Origin: Haemaphysalis longicornis
Taxonomy: Eukaryota; Arthropoda; Arachnida; Ixodida; Ixodidae
Reading direction: 5' to 3'
Assembly: GCA_013339765.2 (NCBI GenBank)
Contig: CM023449.1
Span: forward strand, 203,509,422-203,573,421
Length of the DNA: 64,000 nt
A program made the position numbers and the translations under genes. Of the stretch, positions 43,921 to 55,840 are shown in pieces. The notes beneath the pieces were generated by a model. It had not been told where the DNA came from and made no database searches. It was given only the letters and a program-made list of their open reading frames with translations. How positions within the stretch are numbered: position 1 is the stretch's first letter; every line of letters starts with the position of its first letter.

Positions 43921-44045
43921 TTGCGCGCTTGCTGACGCGCAGGTGCCCTGTCTTGCGAGGAACCGTATTTAAGCAATTGAGTGAGAGACAGAGTGGCCGT
44001 TAGTTGCCTTGGTGTCACATGACGTAGCAAGCTAAGAAGTATGCT
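43921..44045. other. Left flank of the I-group LINE
   Basis: Unassigned sequence between two retrotransposons. It ends just before the target duplication of the next element. Confidence 0.4.
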
Positions 44046-44059
44046 AAGACGTAGCGCGA
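44046..44059. repeat. Target-site duplication (left), 14 bp
   Basis: AAGACGTAGCGCGA here recurs exactly at 49628-49641. These two copies bracket a LINE, as expected of target-primed insertion. Confidence 0.85.
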
Positions 44060-44188
44060 CCCCGCATGGGGCACCTTGAGCAATCTTGGTGGCGGTACTG
44101 GCGATACCGCGGACCCCGAGCCCCCAAACATAAGCTGGATCCAACCGTGGCGATGTGTGTATAGGTGGAGGGTTAGAAACCACGAACG

Positions 44189-45707
44189 GTGGCCGTCGGA
44201 GCCCAGGTCAAGCTCCGGCGGATGGGCTCCCTGTCTGTTCACCAGGCAGGGAGCTCCGGGACCTCTTTGACTATCAGGGTAAGGTCAAAGAAGAAAGTAC
44301 CCCCGTCTCCCTGCTTTCCAATGTATCATATGGCATTTTCCAACACCCCCCCACCCAAACGTGATAGGCCCCCGAAAAGGGGCCGCACGGAAGTTTCGTT
44401 CCCACCTCTTTCAACAACTGTCTTGTTAACAACCGTGAATAACTATGCTCGTTTTCTTGTGATTGAGTCAGCTGACTCAGCAAGACCTGTCGCTTCCATG
44501 TCCGTATTCTTGATCCCTAAATTTCTGCAAAGCACCGTAGGTGGCAAATATCAAGCTAAAAAGCTCAGGACGGGAGAAATCCTGGTAGAACTCAATGCCG
44601 AACAACAAGCCTGCACTCTTCTTGCACAAACCCGCATCCAAGATCTGGACATCAGGGTCACGCCCCACAGGAGCCTAAACAGCTCCCAGGGTGTGATTTC
44701 TGAGACAGATCTCCTGACGGAAACAGATGCCGACTTCTCGAAGGTTTAAAGGATCAGGGCGTCACAGCTGTGCGGCGCATCACGATGCGCAGGGACGACA
44801 AGATAATCCCGACCAAACACATTATCCTGACCTTTGACCACTCGGAACTTCCACAATATATAAATGCAGGCTTCATTCGATGCTCCACTCGTCCTTACAT
44901 GCTGAACCCGCGCCGCTGCTTCAAGTGCCAGCGGTTCGGGCACGGTACAAACTCATGCCGTGGCCGTAGGACTTGTGCAAAATGCGCCGCGTACGATCAC
45001 CCCCGCCACAACTGCCCATCCGACACCCTCACGTGTGTGAACTGCGGGGGGCCGCATGCAGCGTACTCCCGCAAATGTGAAAAATTTCAAACAGAGAAAA
45101 AGATCATCAACATCAAGATAACTGAGAACATCACCTTCCCAGAGGCGCGGAAGAGGTTCGCCTCTTTCCCCCTGGGGAGGTACGCCGACGCGGCTCGCCG
45201 GGGGGCGGAGCGGCGTCTGGCGTCTACAGGGACCCAGTTCAGCGAGTCTGACCTGGTCCCTCCCGCGCCCCCTCCCCCACCCCTCGGGTGCCTCAGGCAG
45301 CCCAATCAGTCGCCACGCCGCTTGCTGAGGCAGCAGCGGTTGTGGTGACAACCTCTTCCGTTGGGACCGGTGCCGCTCCCGCCGCTGCCTCCCCGTCCTC
45401 CAGTGCGTTGGAGGGTGTCGAGGGGATGGACATCGGGGGCCCCGCATCGGCTCCCACCGTCACCGCACCGCCTCTGCCACCTCTGGTGCCCCGGACGCCC
45501 TCGGCGGTGGCGGCTCAAACGAAGGGCTCCCGAAAGGGGGCCAAGTCCGGGGGGCCTGGTCCGCCGGGCACCCTCCTGGCATCCGACGAGGAGATGGATG
45601 TCGCGCCGTTCCTGCCTGCAACGCAGCGCAAGGAGCGGCCTCCGATGTCCAAGCCGACAGAGAAGCCTAAAAATCCTAGAATAACAGCCCCGAAAGACGA
45701 CACATGA
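44189..45707 (+). pseudogene. LINE ORF1 (gag-like, three zinc knuckles), frameshifted
   Basis: The first frame (to 44749) encodes a basic N-terminus and a GGKYQAKKLRTGEILVELNA RNA-binding-like domain. After a frame change, 44770-45348 encodes RRCFKCQRFGHGTNSC, RTCAKCAAYDHPRHNC and LTCVNCGGPHAAYSRKC: two CCHC knuckles of the C-x2-C-x4-H-x4-C form and a third with spacing C-x2-C-x3-H-x6-C. A Pro/Ala/Gly-rich tail follows in a further frame (45288-45707). Such proteins bind the LINE RNA. Confidence 0.85.
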
Positions 45708-45745
45708 ACAAACACACACACTCCAGTTATTCTTAAATTTAAATA

Positions 45746-48700
45746 ATGGGAACAGAAAACATCATCCAATGGAACTGCAGAGGCCTCCTTAAAAATCTTG
45801 ACGATGTGTATGAGATTCTGCATGCCAATCAGCCAAGTATCATGTGTCTCCAGGAAACCCACCTCAATTCTAAACAAACAAATTTCTTAAATAGGTACAT
45901 GGTATTCAGAAAGGACAGGGTTGGCTGCACGCACTCTTCAGGAGGTGTGGCCGTTGTCGCCTGGAAATCCTTAGCCTGCCACCCTATCACTCTGAACACT
46001 GTCCTTGAGGCTGTAGCAATCCCTACGATAATATTTAATAGGTTGATAACGGTATGCTCCATTTACATTCCTCCTGATCATGCACTTTCGAGCTCTGATT
46101 TCGAGGCGCTGGTCGACCAGCTGCCTGAACCATACATACTAACAGGCGACCTTAATGCGCACAACCCTCTTTGGGGCTCCTCTAGAACAGATGCCCGAGG
46201 TCACCTGATAGAGAAGTTTCTTACATCCTCCGAAGCATGCCTCTTCAACAAAAAACAGCCTACATACCATAACTTAGGACACAATACATAGTCGCATCTT
46301 GACTTGGCTATTGGTTCCGCAGTTCTCTTTCCATGTCTTGAGTGGGGTGTGGGCACAGACCCATATGGTAGTGACCATTTCCCCACTTCATTAACGTATA
46401 TAGGTATAGGCCCGAGCAGTCCATCTTCCCATAAAAGTTTAATGAATCAAAGCAAACTGGAGCACATTCACACAAACATCTCAACTACACCACACATCCA
46501 TAAAACTCCTACACGTGGAGGAAGCCGCCCAAACTCGTCACGGCGCACATCCTCGACGCCGCCGAAAAGTCCATTCCCCAGGCCTCCAGTGGGTCCCGCA
46601 CCCCAAGGAGGCCCTGGTGGAACGAGGACTGCAGGCGGGCGCGAGAGGCCCAGAACAAGGCGTGGGGTGTCCTTCGCCGGTACCCCACGTCAGATAACCT
46701 CATTTTTTTAAACGGGCAAAGGCTTTTGGGAAGCGAGTGCGTCGTGAGGCGAAAAGGGAGAGTTGGCGCACCTTCCTCACTTCCATCAACTCATGCACTT
46801 GATACACACAAAGTCTGGACACATATACGCAAGCTGAAAGGACAACAGACACACAGCCTGCCCCTGGTTAGCACAACAGGGGACACACTTGAAGACCAGG
46901 CCAACACACTTGCACAACACTTCGAACACGTGTCCAGCTCATCACACTACGCAAACACTTTCATGAAGCACAAAACGTCTGCGGAAAAGAAGTCCCTGCG
47001 TGATAGCAACAAGTCGCACACTTCTTACAATTCTCCTTTTTCAATTTATGAGCTGAAGGTTGCTCTGAGCACATGTAAGCCTTCAGCTCCAGGTGCAGAC
47101 AAAATCACATACACCATGATACAACACCTACACCCAGACACTCTTGAAACACTCCTACATCTATACAACAACATGTGGCTTTCGGGGCACATTCCTCGCT
47201 CTTGGAGGGAGGCCATTGTAGTGGCTTTCCTGAAGGAAGGAAAGGACCCTTCCTCTCCCGCTAGCTACCGGCCCATCGCCCTTACAAGCTGCCCTTGCAA
47301 GCTCCTCGAGAAGGTGATAAACAGGAGACTTGTGTACTTCCTTGAGTACAACGGTCTTCTTCAGGCTTCAAGGCAGGCTTCAGGGCGGGGCGATCTACAA
47401 ATGACCAATTTGTCGCCCTTGAATAATACATAAAGGTCGCTTTCATTCACACAGTTTTGCACAACGGTGTTTTTTGACCTTGAGAAGGCCTATGACACCG
47501 CTTGGCGTTACGGGATCCTCAGTAACCTAAAGTCTTTCGGTGTTTCGGGCCATATGCTCAACACCCTTGCTAGTTATTTGTCCGAAAGAACGTTTCGCGT
47601 GAGAGTAGGTAGCGCACTCTCAAGAGTTCATGTGCAAGAAAACGGCGTTCCGCAAGGTGGAGTGCTAAGCTGCACTCTGTTCATAGTTAAGATGAACTCC
47701 CTTGGGAAGGCATTGCCACCTACAATTTCTTATTCAATGTATGTAGACGACATGCAGGTATCTTTTAAATCATGTAATATGTCCATCTGTGAGCGTCAAG
47801 TCCAGCTCGGTGTCAAAAACTTGCCAGCTGGGCAGACAAGAACAATTTTAAACTTAACCCAGAAAAAGCACCTGTGTTGTCTTCTCCAGGAGGCGTGGGA
47901 TCCATCCGGACCCAGACATTATCCTGAATGGCGTATAGATTCCTGTGAGGAAGGAACACAAGTTTTTAGGTGTGGTGTTGGATGAAAGGCTTACCGTTCA
48001 TCCCTCACATTAAACAATTGAAACATAATGTCTAAAGGCTCTCAACATTCTTAAAATCTTGTCCCACAGTCGTATGGAACGGATAAGCAACTCCTGTTAC
48101 GTATTTTCACAAGCCTAGTGGGGTCTAGATTGGACTATGGGAGTGTTGTGTATGGGTCAGCCACTAACACAGCACTTAAAATGCTCGACCCAGTGCTTCA
48201 CTTGGGGCTTCGCTTCTCTTGTGGCGCATTCCGTACGAGCCCTGTACAGAGTCTTTACGCAGAGTGTGACAAATGGTGCTTATCACACCAGCGAACCTAT
48301 GTGACTTTTTATATGCCTCTAAAAGTTTCATCAATGGACAACCATTCCTTTTAAACCGGTTTTTAATGATACATCCACATCAAAGATCTTTTTAAATCGC
48401 CCATCTATTCCTGTTCCCTTCTCGCTCAGAGTAAGGGACGAGGTCACTATTCGTGAGGTCTCCTTTGTAGACACATTCAAATCATCTATCACTGATCTTG
48501 TAGCACCATGGCATCTTCGTCCTGTTGCATATGACTTGTCTTTCTTAAAATACAATAAGAATAGGACACCAAAAAGTGGGATTTTGCAGCAATTTCATGT
48601 ATGTGCAGGATAAATACAAGGCTGCAGAGTTTTTCAGCGATGCATCGAAACGTTCACTGCAGTGTCTTGTGCGGCGCATGGGCCGAATTTTGAAGCATAT

Positions 48701-49476
48701 AGAACAATGAATGTAAAGACAAGTATTTTTACGGCAGTAGCATATGGGGTATTTTTCTTGTTGTAAGTCACATAGTTGAACATCACATTCCTAAATCCAT
48801 CATCTATACAGATTCGCTGAGTGTCGTCTGTACATTGTCATCCGGAGAGTCCTCGAAAAACCATGTAGTTAACCTTGTCTTGAAATCAATTGTGCTGGCA
48901 TATTCTTCAAACCTTGAGGTGACTGTGTGTTGGGTGCCAGGCCACTCTGGCATCGGCGGAAATGAACTGGCAGATGAAATGTCCGCCAATGCTGCACTCC
49001 GAAACACAGTAGACATAACAACACTATCTTACACAGACCTCAAGCCACACATAAGACAACACCTGCGCAGAACATGGCAAACACACTGGGACTGGGATGG
49101 ACAGACAGACAACAAACTACATGTAATAAAGCCACACTTGGGACGGTACACAGCTGACTCACACAACAGACACACGGAAGTCGCCTTGGGTAGGCTGCGG
49201 ATAGGGCACACCCATGCAACGCACTCGTATCTGCTGACGGGATCTTGTAGACCCCAGTGCAGCAGGTGCGGAGAGGCCCTATCCTTAGTGCACAAACTAA
49301 TCACATGCAAGGCACTTCACGCAACACGTCACAAACACTTCAGAGAACTCTACAGACAACATATCCCACTACATCCATCGCTGTTTCTAGGTGACTATGC
49401 CATGTTTTCCGTGAAACGTGTGTTTGAGTACTTGTCAGACGTGAAGTTTTCAAACCTCATCTCCTATCACGCATAA
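45746..49476 (+). pseudogene. LINE ORF2 (endonuclease, RT, RNase H), broken
   Basis: Endonuclease (45746-46390): IIQWNCRGLLKN, MCLQETHLNSK, ILTGDLNAHNPLWGS and, after a TAG at 46289-46291, SDHFP. RT (46726-47985): APGADKITYTMIQHL, SYRPIALTSCPCKLLEKVIN, FFDLEKAYDTAWR, GVPQGGVLSCTLF and MYVDD, which is intact. The C-terminal RT part (47986-48360) is in shifted frames. RNase H (about 48600-49150) has IYTDSLSVVC and VCWVPGHSGIGGNELADE. A gag-like zinc motif CRPQCSRCGEALSLVHKLITC ends the protein at about 49290. Stops and frameshifts at about 46292, 46700, 47430 and 47986 disable it. Confidence 0.88.
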
Positions 49477-49627
49477 TCAAATCTGGCCCTATACACCTGC
49501 CATCACCATTGCCGTTAATTGATTTTATTGTTATTTTGGCTTTAGTAGCCACTATTTTATTTTAGATACTTTTGTTTGGCGCTCTTTGCCCCAGCTGGCC
49601 TTGCGCCAAAAAACTCTAACCATCATC

Positions 49628-49641
49628 AAGACGTAGCGCGA
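49628..49641. repeat. Target-site duplication (right), 14 bp
   Basis: AAGACGTAGCGCGA repeats 44046-44059 exactly. Confidence 0.85.
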
Positions 49642-50082
49642 GCCATTAGAAAACAAGTGTTGGAAAGAACGTTGGAAAACGCTCGGACCACTGGTCTTCC
49701 TGTCTTAATAAATGTTTTTCAATCAATCTTTTAAAACGCGTGTTTGTTCCTGGAGATGAAACGTTCTAGCGCGAGGCGTTCAAAAACGATTATCCCGGTG
49801 TGCTCTTTTAGTACACGCTACGCTCTAGCACGAGGCATTGGAAAACGAGTCACGGTGTTTTACTCCCGTGACAACACGAGAATACGATGACATGAGACGA
49901 CGACGACATGAGACGCCGACAGCCCTAGCCACTGAGGTGATTCGCCTCTAAAACGGTCCTGATCTTTTGCACGCAAAGTGGCCGAGTGGATAAAATGCGT
50001 TACTGAGGCGAAAGGAAGCACAAAGTAAGAAGTGATGCAACAAAAGCGAGAACTGCTGTAACAACGAACCACACTGTTACGA
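49642..50082. repeat. Degenerate repeat flank with TAGCGCGAG(G/C)C motifs
   Basis: The strings AGCGCGAGCCATTAGAAAAC, AGCGCGAGGCGTTCAAAAAC and AGCACGAGGCATTGGAAAAC occur at about 49636, 49769 and 49827. They look like diverged units of a local tandem repeat, so the LINE landed in such a unit. A tRNA-like A-box string (GTGGCCGAGTGGATAAAATG) lies at 49980-49999. Confidence 0.5.
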
Positions 50083-50290
50083 TTTGATTGATTGATTGAT
50101 CGCAGTGTTTAACGCGCCGACGCAACGGAGGCGATGAGGCGCGCCTAGTGGAGGGCTCCGGAGAAATTTTGACCACCTGGGGATATTTAACGTGCCCCGA
50201 AATCTCGTACACAGGGCCGGTTTTGCTTTTCGCCTCCATCAGAAAAGCGGCCGCCGCGGCCGGTAATCGAACCCGCTACCTCGTGATCAG
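50083..50290 (-). mobile_element. tRNA-derived SINE, head truncated
   Basis: The minus strand carries the B-box-like GGGTTCGATTACCGGCC, the GCGAAAAGCAAAACCGGCC body, TCCGGAGCCCTCCACTAG and an ATCAATCAATCAATC tail (plus strand GATTGATTGATTGAT at 50085). The A-box end is missing. It is a third copy of the SINE at 39003. Confidence 0.8.
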
Positions 50291-50744
50291 CCACACTGTT
50301 ACTCGTATTTATTCAGAGAAGTGGCTATGTACCACGTGCTAGTATTATGTGGTTTCTTTTGCATAAATGTATCTGAAGAATTCTTTTCCGCTACACAGCA
50401 ATGACTTCGCAAATAAGAAAAGCAACAGTTCTCCAAATAGGTTTCTGTCAATCCCTCGAATCCGCAGAAATTGTGAATGGGTATGTTCCTGAGGCAATTT
50501 TCGAACACCGGGTCATTTCTCAGGCTGGGTTAAACGCGATCGGCTTCAAGTATTACTGTATTTTGAGCGGCTTCTCTGCCCACTGCACATGGGAGACGCG
50601 ATCAGTAATGTGGTATGTTTCAAAGAAATTGAGAAACGCATCGTCACTCACATCAGTATGTGCAAGTGCAGGAGCAAGAGCAAGGGAACACCGTACGGAG
50701 AATTCCCTTTACCTGGCGGGTGCCGTTACCGCCGCACGTGGGGC
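50291..50744. other. Short unassigned stretch
   Basis: An open frame at 50401-50790 on the plus strand shows no recognised domain. Nothing else was identified. Confidence 0.3.
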
Positions 50745-50978
50745 TCAATCATTCATTCATTCATTCATTTGTTCCATCATTTGCTTTTGATGGTTTTTGA
50801 TTCCAAGGGTAACAGCCCTGCCTATGCATTTTGTACCATTTATCGTCTGCTGTTCAACTGATCATTGTTACGGCATAGTGCTTCACAGGGTGCGGTTTAT
50901 GTATTTTGAATAGTGAACCCCCGGCAACAATGTCCCTATCAGGCACTGTAGGTAAATAAATAAATAAATAAATAAATC
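50745..50978 (+). mobile_element. 3' end of a CR1/L2-like LINE with (AAAT)n tail
   Basis: A short segment with TATGCATTTTGTACCATTTA and GGCACTGTAGG runs into AAATAAATAAATAAATAAAT at 50954-50978. Such a short 3' UTR with an A-rich simple tail is typical of CR1/L2 LINEs. An (ATTC)n run lies at its left edge (50749-50769). Confidence 0.4.
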
Positions 50979-52048
50979 GTATATTCGTTCAACATTCATC
51001 CAGAAAGGATATTGTCACAATTGTTCACTCGTCGGCTTTCTCAAGGAAAGGACAGTTTCTGGAATTTCTTGCTTGTTTGTTTACTACCGAACACAGCCCG
51101 GGAAATCAGAGGTGTTAAGTGTCAGTTAGCCTTCCTGGTTTTCGCCGCTGAAAATCTGAGGATTGATTTCACTATTCTGTAATTCTTTATTGCAAAGTCA
51201 GTGATTACCCCAATGCAAAAAAAACAAAAACAAGAATTCTAGTTTACGGATGGGCCACAGACGTTTCAGACGAGACTGAAGGGCTTGAAAGTGGCATAGT
51301 TGCACTCATAAACAGAAAAAAAAAGGTCAAACGTTTGCAGAGCTATTACACTAGGACGAGCACGTTCTGATCTTGCATTTAGCCTAAATTCTATGAAATA
51401 AAAGTCGAAACGCGAAAGGCCAAGAAGTTATTAAGAGATCGTTTGAATGCAGTCAAACCACGCGATAACAAAATCCCGCGGGTACGAAATTCCTACGGCA
51501 ACGAAATATTTTCGCATCCCCGGCGAACGTCCATAGACGCCCATGTATTTTACATCTCGAGGCAACGAAACATTTGTGGAAACTCATCCCGCGTTAGCGA
51601 AATTCTCTGCAAGTTTGTTCGGCATTTCACCTACCCACTGGAGGTTAACTGTGTCGAAATAGTGCTCAAATGCATTTTTTTTGGACTCAAAGTGTGTAAA
51701 CTTCTGCCACAGCACACTTGCATGGCCGCCGGCATATTCGTTTACAAACGACCACGCAGCCGGCGGCCGTGGATACCAACGTTTCTAGATCTAGTAAGGC
51801 TGGTGCAGTGCCATTGGTGCCGTGCAAGTGGAGCGTGGTAGGAGGAGAGTTCAGTCCGGCCGTATGCCGTGGAGGCAGCCTCACAGCGGCACCACCAGGG
51901 GGCGACACATGGTGACTCAAGTCACGGCTTTGGCTTGGGCTACGCTTGCCCGCTACCGCTGAACAGCGCGCGTGCGTTTGTTGTTTGTGTGCGGCGGTCG
52001 GCATGTTTGCTTTCGGTAAGATGCCTTCGCCAGCCTGAAAGTGGAGGT
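50979..52048. other. Unassigned stretch
   Basis: No recognised gene or repeat. The open frame at 51443-51841 on the plus strand has no known domain. Confidence 0.35.
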
Positions 52049-52436
52049 TTTTAGATGCGACGCTGAGAGGAGCATCTCTTGCCGGCGGCCCTGTCCTGCG
52101 TGCGTCCGTCGTCCGCGTCCGCACAGCTGCGTCTCTCCTCCGCTCGCCTCCTCTCTTCTCTCCGATAGCGAACACTCTCTCCCAACATCTGCGAGTCGCG
52201 CTGCGCGCGGCTGCGCACTGTGCGCATGTGCAGTACTCTCTTTCTCCGCGGTCTCCTCTCCTTCGGGCACGCTGCGCATAGAAGCGGAGTGCCGTGCTCC
52301 GGCCGGTCTCTCAGTCGACGGTCGTCCGCGCTTGCGCTTGCGCTTGCTCTCTTGCCGTACCCGACGATTGCTTGATGCGACGCCAATGGAACCCCCTCCA
52401 GCGTCGCATCACACCAGGGTTCCCGCGAGGGGAGTT
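52049..52436 (+). mobile_element. Non-autonomous Helentron-like element (H3)
   Basis: It begins TTTTTAGATGCGACGCTGAG and ends AGCGTCGCATCACACCAGGG followed by the hairpin TTCCCGCGAGGGGA. The 5' motif matches 35322 (minus) and 57477. The interior is GC-rich with CT-rich runs and a CGCTTGCGCTTGCGCTTGC repeat near 52329-52347. No gene; the overlapping open frames on both strands are composition artefacts. Confidence 0.6.
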
Positions 52437-54830
52437 GGGCGTAATTTTTATCGCTACGAGATAATACAGCCATCATTGCCCAAGTCCGTGGCCAAAGTGG
52501 AGGAAGGCAGTATAAAGGGAGGATAGCAGCCGACGAGTTTGGAATCGCCTGCAGCTCGCTCACCATCTTGGAAAGCAAGGATCCCATCAGTTCTCAATGG
52601 CGCACGTGCGCAAAACAAAAGAGTGATGGCTGGGGCCTTTCTGGACGTCAACAAAGCTGTGCTCACTTAGTTTTTTAAACAGTATTGGTGCAACGAGGTA
52701 CCACTATGTCTGGCATTGTTCGTAAACAGAAGAAGCTGCGCTTCGCTTGCATGATCGGACATATTCGGTGCCAAGGGCCAGGGCGAAAAATGTGCAGAGA
52801 AGGTGAACCCACCGATGTTTTGGATGCGTTTGACACGATCTCGCCGCTCGTAGGCGCGCACGACAACTAGCAATGAACCACTTGTACAGTGAGAGCTGAA
52901 CTGTGACGTTGGCTGCAAGGTAAGGCTCACGAAGTAATATACCCGACTTTAGGAAGTAAATTTTTGGTTTGTGGCCGATTTTCAGGTCGTTTATGTTTCA
53001 TTGTCACGGCAGCGAAATTCCCGCAAAAGCGAATTTTCTGGCTTTCCCCCGCGGTTTCGTTATTGCGGGGTTCGGTCCACGAGCGTGTCCTATGAGTGAA
53101 ACGAAGCCCGAAGCCCCTTTATGCTGATTGGCCTCTACGAAGCATCACTACAATTAGAAGAGCATGCATTTCCATGAAATTCGCGAATGAAGTGCGGACA
53201 ATCTCTCACTTTAAGAATCATGGCTGCTCTAAAACGCGACTTCTGAATATTCCAAAAGAACACTTTATTGTGTGTCTCCCCTTGGGGATCAAAGGCTGTT
53301 CGCGGATCTAGGCAAAATAAACCAAAGCAGTTACCCTCAACGTGAAAGCTATCCAAGTGAGCAGAAGTGATTCTTCAAAAGTGCTGTGGCGCTCTCTCCT
53401 GAATAGTTTCAGCATCAGCCTGGCGTTCATAACTGAAATAGGCAAGAGAGGGCTCCAAAATACCTGAAAAGTCCCACAGAGACACACCGGATTGAGTTTC
53501 AAATATTTGGGCTAATTAATGCGCGAATTTATGTTTATCGGGTTGAACAATATTGTGTATTTGTGGCCTATAAACGGCAGCCTCCGTTTCAGCAAAGCAG
53601 CGTAAACATCGCCCCCAACAATTTGCATATGGGTCAACTGTACCTCGGTGGTGCAATGGATGACATTAGCTTCGTAACGCAAGAGACCCGTGTTCGACCC
53701 CTACCTATTTTTGGGTGCGGGACGCTGTGACTACGGTGGCTAGATACCGTGATCTTAAGAGAACTACGATGGCAAGGTCGGCCCCCTCAGTGCTCGGTAT
53801 GGCAGGGTAAACCACTCCAAAAAATGGAATACGCAATTTTGGGACAGAAAAAATGGCCGCGTATCTGCTCCTTTCGTTGCAAATGCCAACGAAAGACGGT
53901 AGTCGACTGGCGCCTATGTCAAGTAAATGCCTCCCTTGTCTTTCCAGCTCACCTCTGATGTTGTTCCTTTCCCGTCTCGTTCCTCCCAAGGTAAAGTTCG
54001 CTCAAGTCATTTTAAAGTGACCGCGTTCCACTGCTCCAAGCCGGGTACCGCGGATGCCAGCGCTGCCCAACGGCGGACACGCGCGTGAGTCGAGGCAACC
54101 TTCTACAACGTTTATAGAACCAGGTTGCCCTACTCCACGATCGTTCCAAGCGCAACGGGGAACCTATCTAGTGGAACCTTTCGTCGTTGTTGCAGGTTTG
54201 ATTGTTCAAATGACGCCAGGTAGCGCGGGCAACAGCAGGCGACGGTTTTCTGCACTCGATGCAAAAACCACGCACCCATGAATTTTCCATTGAGGAACAA
54301 TGCAAATTTCCCTCGTGTATTGATTTGCTGCCTTATTCTTGCGTAATGTCTTGATCTTGTTCAACTATGTTGACAAGTATGAACATCAACACCAGACTTA
54401 CGCGTTTTAGGGAAGTTTTCTCTAAGAAAACAAGGAGACGGAAAACCCGTGGTTGCTTCTTCTCCCCTTGCGCGTTCCTTTTATCTTGCGCTGTGCGCAG
54501 CTAGAATACACAAACGGTTGTTTTGTTTGGTGGTGTCTACCTACACGAAATGCCAGGCTATGGAACGTCTAATGTCCGAGAGGTACCCAAGAAACAACAG
54601 CAATCGTAGCAGAATGGCTGTGTTTAATTTTTCACTTGGTATATTTTATTCCACTTCCTATTTTATTTCTCGTCTACACATTCTCAAATATAAGATGGTC
54701 ATCGACAAAAGAAACGTGCACGTAGCATAAACCAATAAACCAACCCATGTGTAGTATTTATATAATGAAGGTTCTTCCGTCAAACATCACGATCAGATCC
54801 TTCCTCATTATATAGAAGAGTTCATGTCCC
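52437..54830. other. Unassigned region downstream of PLA2 B
   Basis: Mixed sequence; one tRNA-like fragment at 53643-53712. Open frames here show no known domain. The minus-strand AATAAA at 54645-54650 is a possible polyadenylation signal for PLA2 B. Confidence 0.4.
53643..53712 (+). mobile_element. tRNA-like fragment, probable SINE head
   Basis: GGTGGTGCAATGGATGACAT resembles an A box region and CCGTGTTCGACCCCTACC a B box with T-loop. Stem pairing is poor, so it is a SINE head or tRNA pseudogene, not a working tRNA. Confidence 0.4.
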
Positions 54831-54957
54831 TTAAGTTTTGTTGTGTTCAGCATAGGCTTCCACGAAGCTGGGATTGCTCACAATGTGCCACTCCTTCGGC
54901 TTTGATGTGTCCTCTTCTCGGTGCTCGCATGGTTTTTGTAATTGCAGCAAGCGAAGC
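54831..54957 (-). CDS. PLA2 B, last coding exon
   Basis: The acceptor is CACTTTGCAG; the first base completes a Leu codon begun at 55690. The exon encodes 41 residues, LRLLQLQKPCEHREEDTSKP and KEWHIVSNPSFVEAYAEHNK, ending before a TAA. It aligns with exon 8003-8195 of copy A, including the last half-cystine. The exon itself is open; the exon upstream is frameshifted. Confidence 0.8.
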
Positions 54958-55689
54958 CTGCAAAGTGAAAAGACATTTTTACCTTCTTCTGTGATGATGG
55001 GTAAATAAAAAAAGTTTCTTATAAATTGTTCCTCGTTCTTATCCAGTAATTTTCTGGAAATACTGCTAGTTTCTTAATATTTGAGAGCTGCGAATCAACA
55101 CAGTTGTTTTGTATTGCAGTCTAAGCGCTATGCCCCTCGATTCTTTTTATTTTCGCAAGTGCCTTCTTTGATTCAAGATTCGCTTTGCCCAGGAAAGGTT
55201 TTCCGGCACCACGAGAAGACGCTAACAAATTTCAATCACCGATTTTGCCTAAAGGTTTTTTTAAGGACAGGCGCAAATGGTAAATCATGTCAGGTTTGCT
55301 TAAAAGACTTGGCATTCTTAAAAATAGTTTTTTGATATTCACTGTTGGCGATAATAATCACCGCACACGTGCTGTGGCACGTGGGTTGAAAGCCATCAAA
55401 AAAGTACATGTGTATTATCTCCGTAGACGACTGCTAGGTCGTACAGATAGACTAAGGGATCGAGACTTCTGCAACCAATTGTTCAAGCACTAATAGCTCC
55501 CTCTAGCAGGCAAACAGACGAAATATGGTTTGGAATATTTGATGTTCCGAACAACAACAGAATAAGAATACGCAAAACTGGCATGTAAGGATCAGCATAA
55601 AAACATTTTTTGGCTCACTGAACAGGAAAATAAGAGATACGCTAGGTGCGCGCTAGCTTTTGCGAAGGAATAATATTTGGTTATCTTAC
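54958..55689 (-). other. PLA2 B intron, no feature seen
   Basis: A 732-bp AT-rich intron between the last two exons. Nothing recognised. Confidence 0.6.
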
Positions 55690-55840
55690 AAGTTATAGTC
55701 GGTGCATTTTGTAGGGTAGCCATATTCGAAGCATTTGGCAGTTCAAGATATCGAAAAATATAGTTCCCACGGCGAGTGAGGTTGTGCTGCTGTCATTCAG
55801 GAGGCAATTGAAGAACTGTGTATCGTCTGCGCAGTCAGTC
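55690..55840 (-). pseudogene. PLA2 B, second core exon with +1 frameshift
   Basis: The acceptor is GGCGAGTTGCAG and the donor CTT|GTAAGATA. Length is 151 nt against 150 in copy A. It reads TDCADDTQFFNCLLNDSSTT, SLAVGTIFFDILN, then an extra base shifts the frame before the Cys-Phe-Glu-Tyr-Gly-Tyr block, giving a stop at the exon end. The Tyr of the active-site region (GYFDV in A) is Phe here (IFFDI). The frameshift would remove the last disulphides, so this copy looks like a pseudogene unless it is a sequencing error. Confidence 0.8.

Larger units (their letters stand above)
44060..49627 (+). mobile_element. Full-length I-group LINE with RNase H (inactive)
   Basis: The 5.57-kb element is bracketed by the 14-bp duplication. 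It has a 5' UTR beginning CCCCGCATGGGG, ORF1 with three zinc knuckles, ORF2 with AP-endonuclease, RT and RNase H, and a 3' end ...CTAACCATCATC. Presence of RNase H together with an AP endonuclease and CCHC knuckles places it in the I/R1/Jockey group, probably near the I clade. Several frameshifts and stops break both ORFs, so it is dead although structurally complete. Confidence 0.9.

Noticed and set aside
52041..52587. Overlapping long frames on both strands
   Set aside because: They lie in the GC-rich interior of Helentron-like element H3, and open frames on both strands are expected there by composition.
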